The notes beneath the pieces are model-generated. The model was not told where the DNA came from. It saw only the letters and a program-made list of their open reading frames with translations, and searched no databases. Below are positions 63,576-64,000 of a DNA stretch of 64,000 nucleotides, in pieces; position 1 is the stretch's first letter; each line of letters opens with the position of its first letter. The stretch spans positions 2,378,501-2,442,500 of the forward strand of contig OU015651.1 of NCBI GenBank assembly GCA_907165275.2, read 5' to 3'. The stretch comes from Zygaena filipendulae (taxonomy: Eukaryota > Arthropoda > Insecta > Lepidoptera > Zygaenidae). Both the position numbers and the translations under genes were made by a program.

Positions 63576-64000
63576 CACATCCATTAAGTAACATAAGGTG
63601 TTGAGGTAGTTAGTAAACAGTTCTTTATGGACCCTGTTTATAGGGCACAGCACAATACAATTCAAATTCGGAGAGAGCAAGATGTATCACATTTTTTTTA
63701 ATGGTTAATAATGATTTTTTGTTTAACCCTAAGGGTTTCTAATGCGGTGTGGCGAAGCGTCGCCATGCGCAAGTGACCCAGCGACTGAAGTCAGTAATGA
63801 AGAGAATTAAGTTATCTACATCTAATTATTGCATTATACTAATATGAATGTATATTAAAAAAAAAATCCGAATATTATATTTTTAGTTGTGCTATGTTCA
63901 TTTACTTTCATAAGCCATCCATTCATCATCATTTTTACAAAATAATCTCAATGTTTCACATCTGCCAGACTTCCCGCCACGCAGGTATCAGCCGTATCAA
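63576..64000. other. Intergenic, nothing recognised
   Basis: No coding frame or repeat identified up to the window edge. Confidence 0.45.

Noticed and set aside
63141..63587. 148-codon ORF of Ser-Phe-Ile-His repeats
   Set aside because: It is only the translation of the ATTC microsatellite; the period gives a 4-residue cycle in any open frame.

Overview
The window reads as a TE-dense stretch of a lepidopteran (moth or butterfly) nuclear genome. It is AT-rich, its genes have short exons with GT-AG introns, and it holds dozens of copies of a short interspersed repeat whose head reads CTAGCTGTGCCCCGCGGTTT and whose tail reads TTCGCATTTATAATATTAG. That repeat and an element ending in CGAGTCCGACTCGTACTTAG are, as far as I recall, typical of Lepidoptera. 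No bacterial, CRISPR or organellar features are present. Most of the DNA is mobile elements at different ages, often nested. Four host genes are supported.

Left part (1-12.4 kb): nested MITEs, then an 8.0-kb Ty3/gypsy LTR retrotransposon (1777-9787). Its 1322-bp LTRs differ at one base, and it has a 4-bp GCAT target duplication, a tRNA-Lys-like primer site, and gag and pol joined by a textbook -1 slippery heptamer. It is young but carries a UAG codon inside gag and a His-to-Tyr change in its second zinc knuckle. To its right lie a palindromic MITE dimer and a SINE-like repeat interrupted by another MITE.

Middle (12.4-38 kb): repeats, a 60-bp minisatellite, an internally deleted mariner-like element (17158-17752), a LINE ORF1 relic, five copies (one of them beyond this region) of a MITE in which two CRE octamers (TGACGTCA) are intact in every copy, and the last two exons of a coiled-coil protein gene (29720-31005).

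Right part (38-64 kb): a probable two-exon gene for a small secreted cysteine-rich protein (38836-41177), whose 45-base first exon is too short to appear as an ORF; a second very young LTR element (42047-45958) with identical LTRs and one 929-codon ORF joining an RS-rich Gag and protease to the tail of integrase, with no reverse transcriptase; and two tandem intronless short-chain dehydrogenase/reductase genes (47198-47962 and 53247-54011) with duplicated promoters. Two 5'-truncated LINEs sit beside the dehydrogenases, one of them (54577-55922) with a clear target-site duplication. The end holds an inverted pair of 350-bp MITEs and about 290 bp of pure ATTC repeat.

I found no evidence of a wholly new multi-gene system. 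The best leads are the hidden cysteine-rich gene, the CRE-bearing MITE family, the RT-less RS-Gag element, the gag stop plus frameshift arrangement, and the sequence-homogenised 5' end of the dehydrogenase pair. All identifications rest on motif reading by eye; no database search was run.
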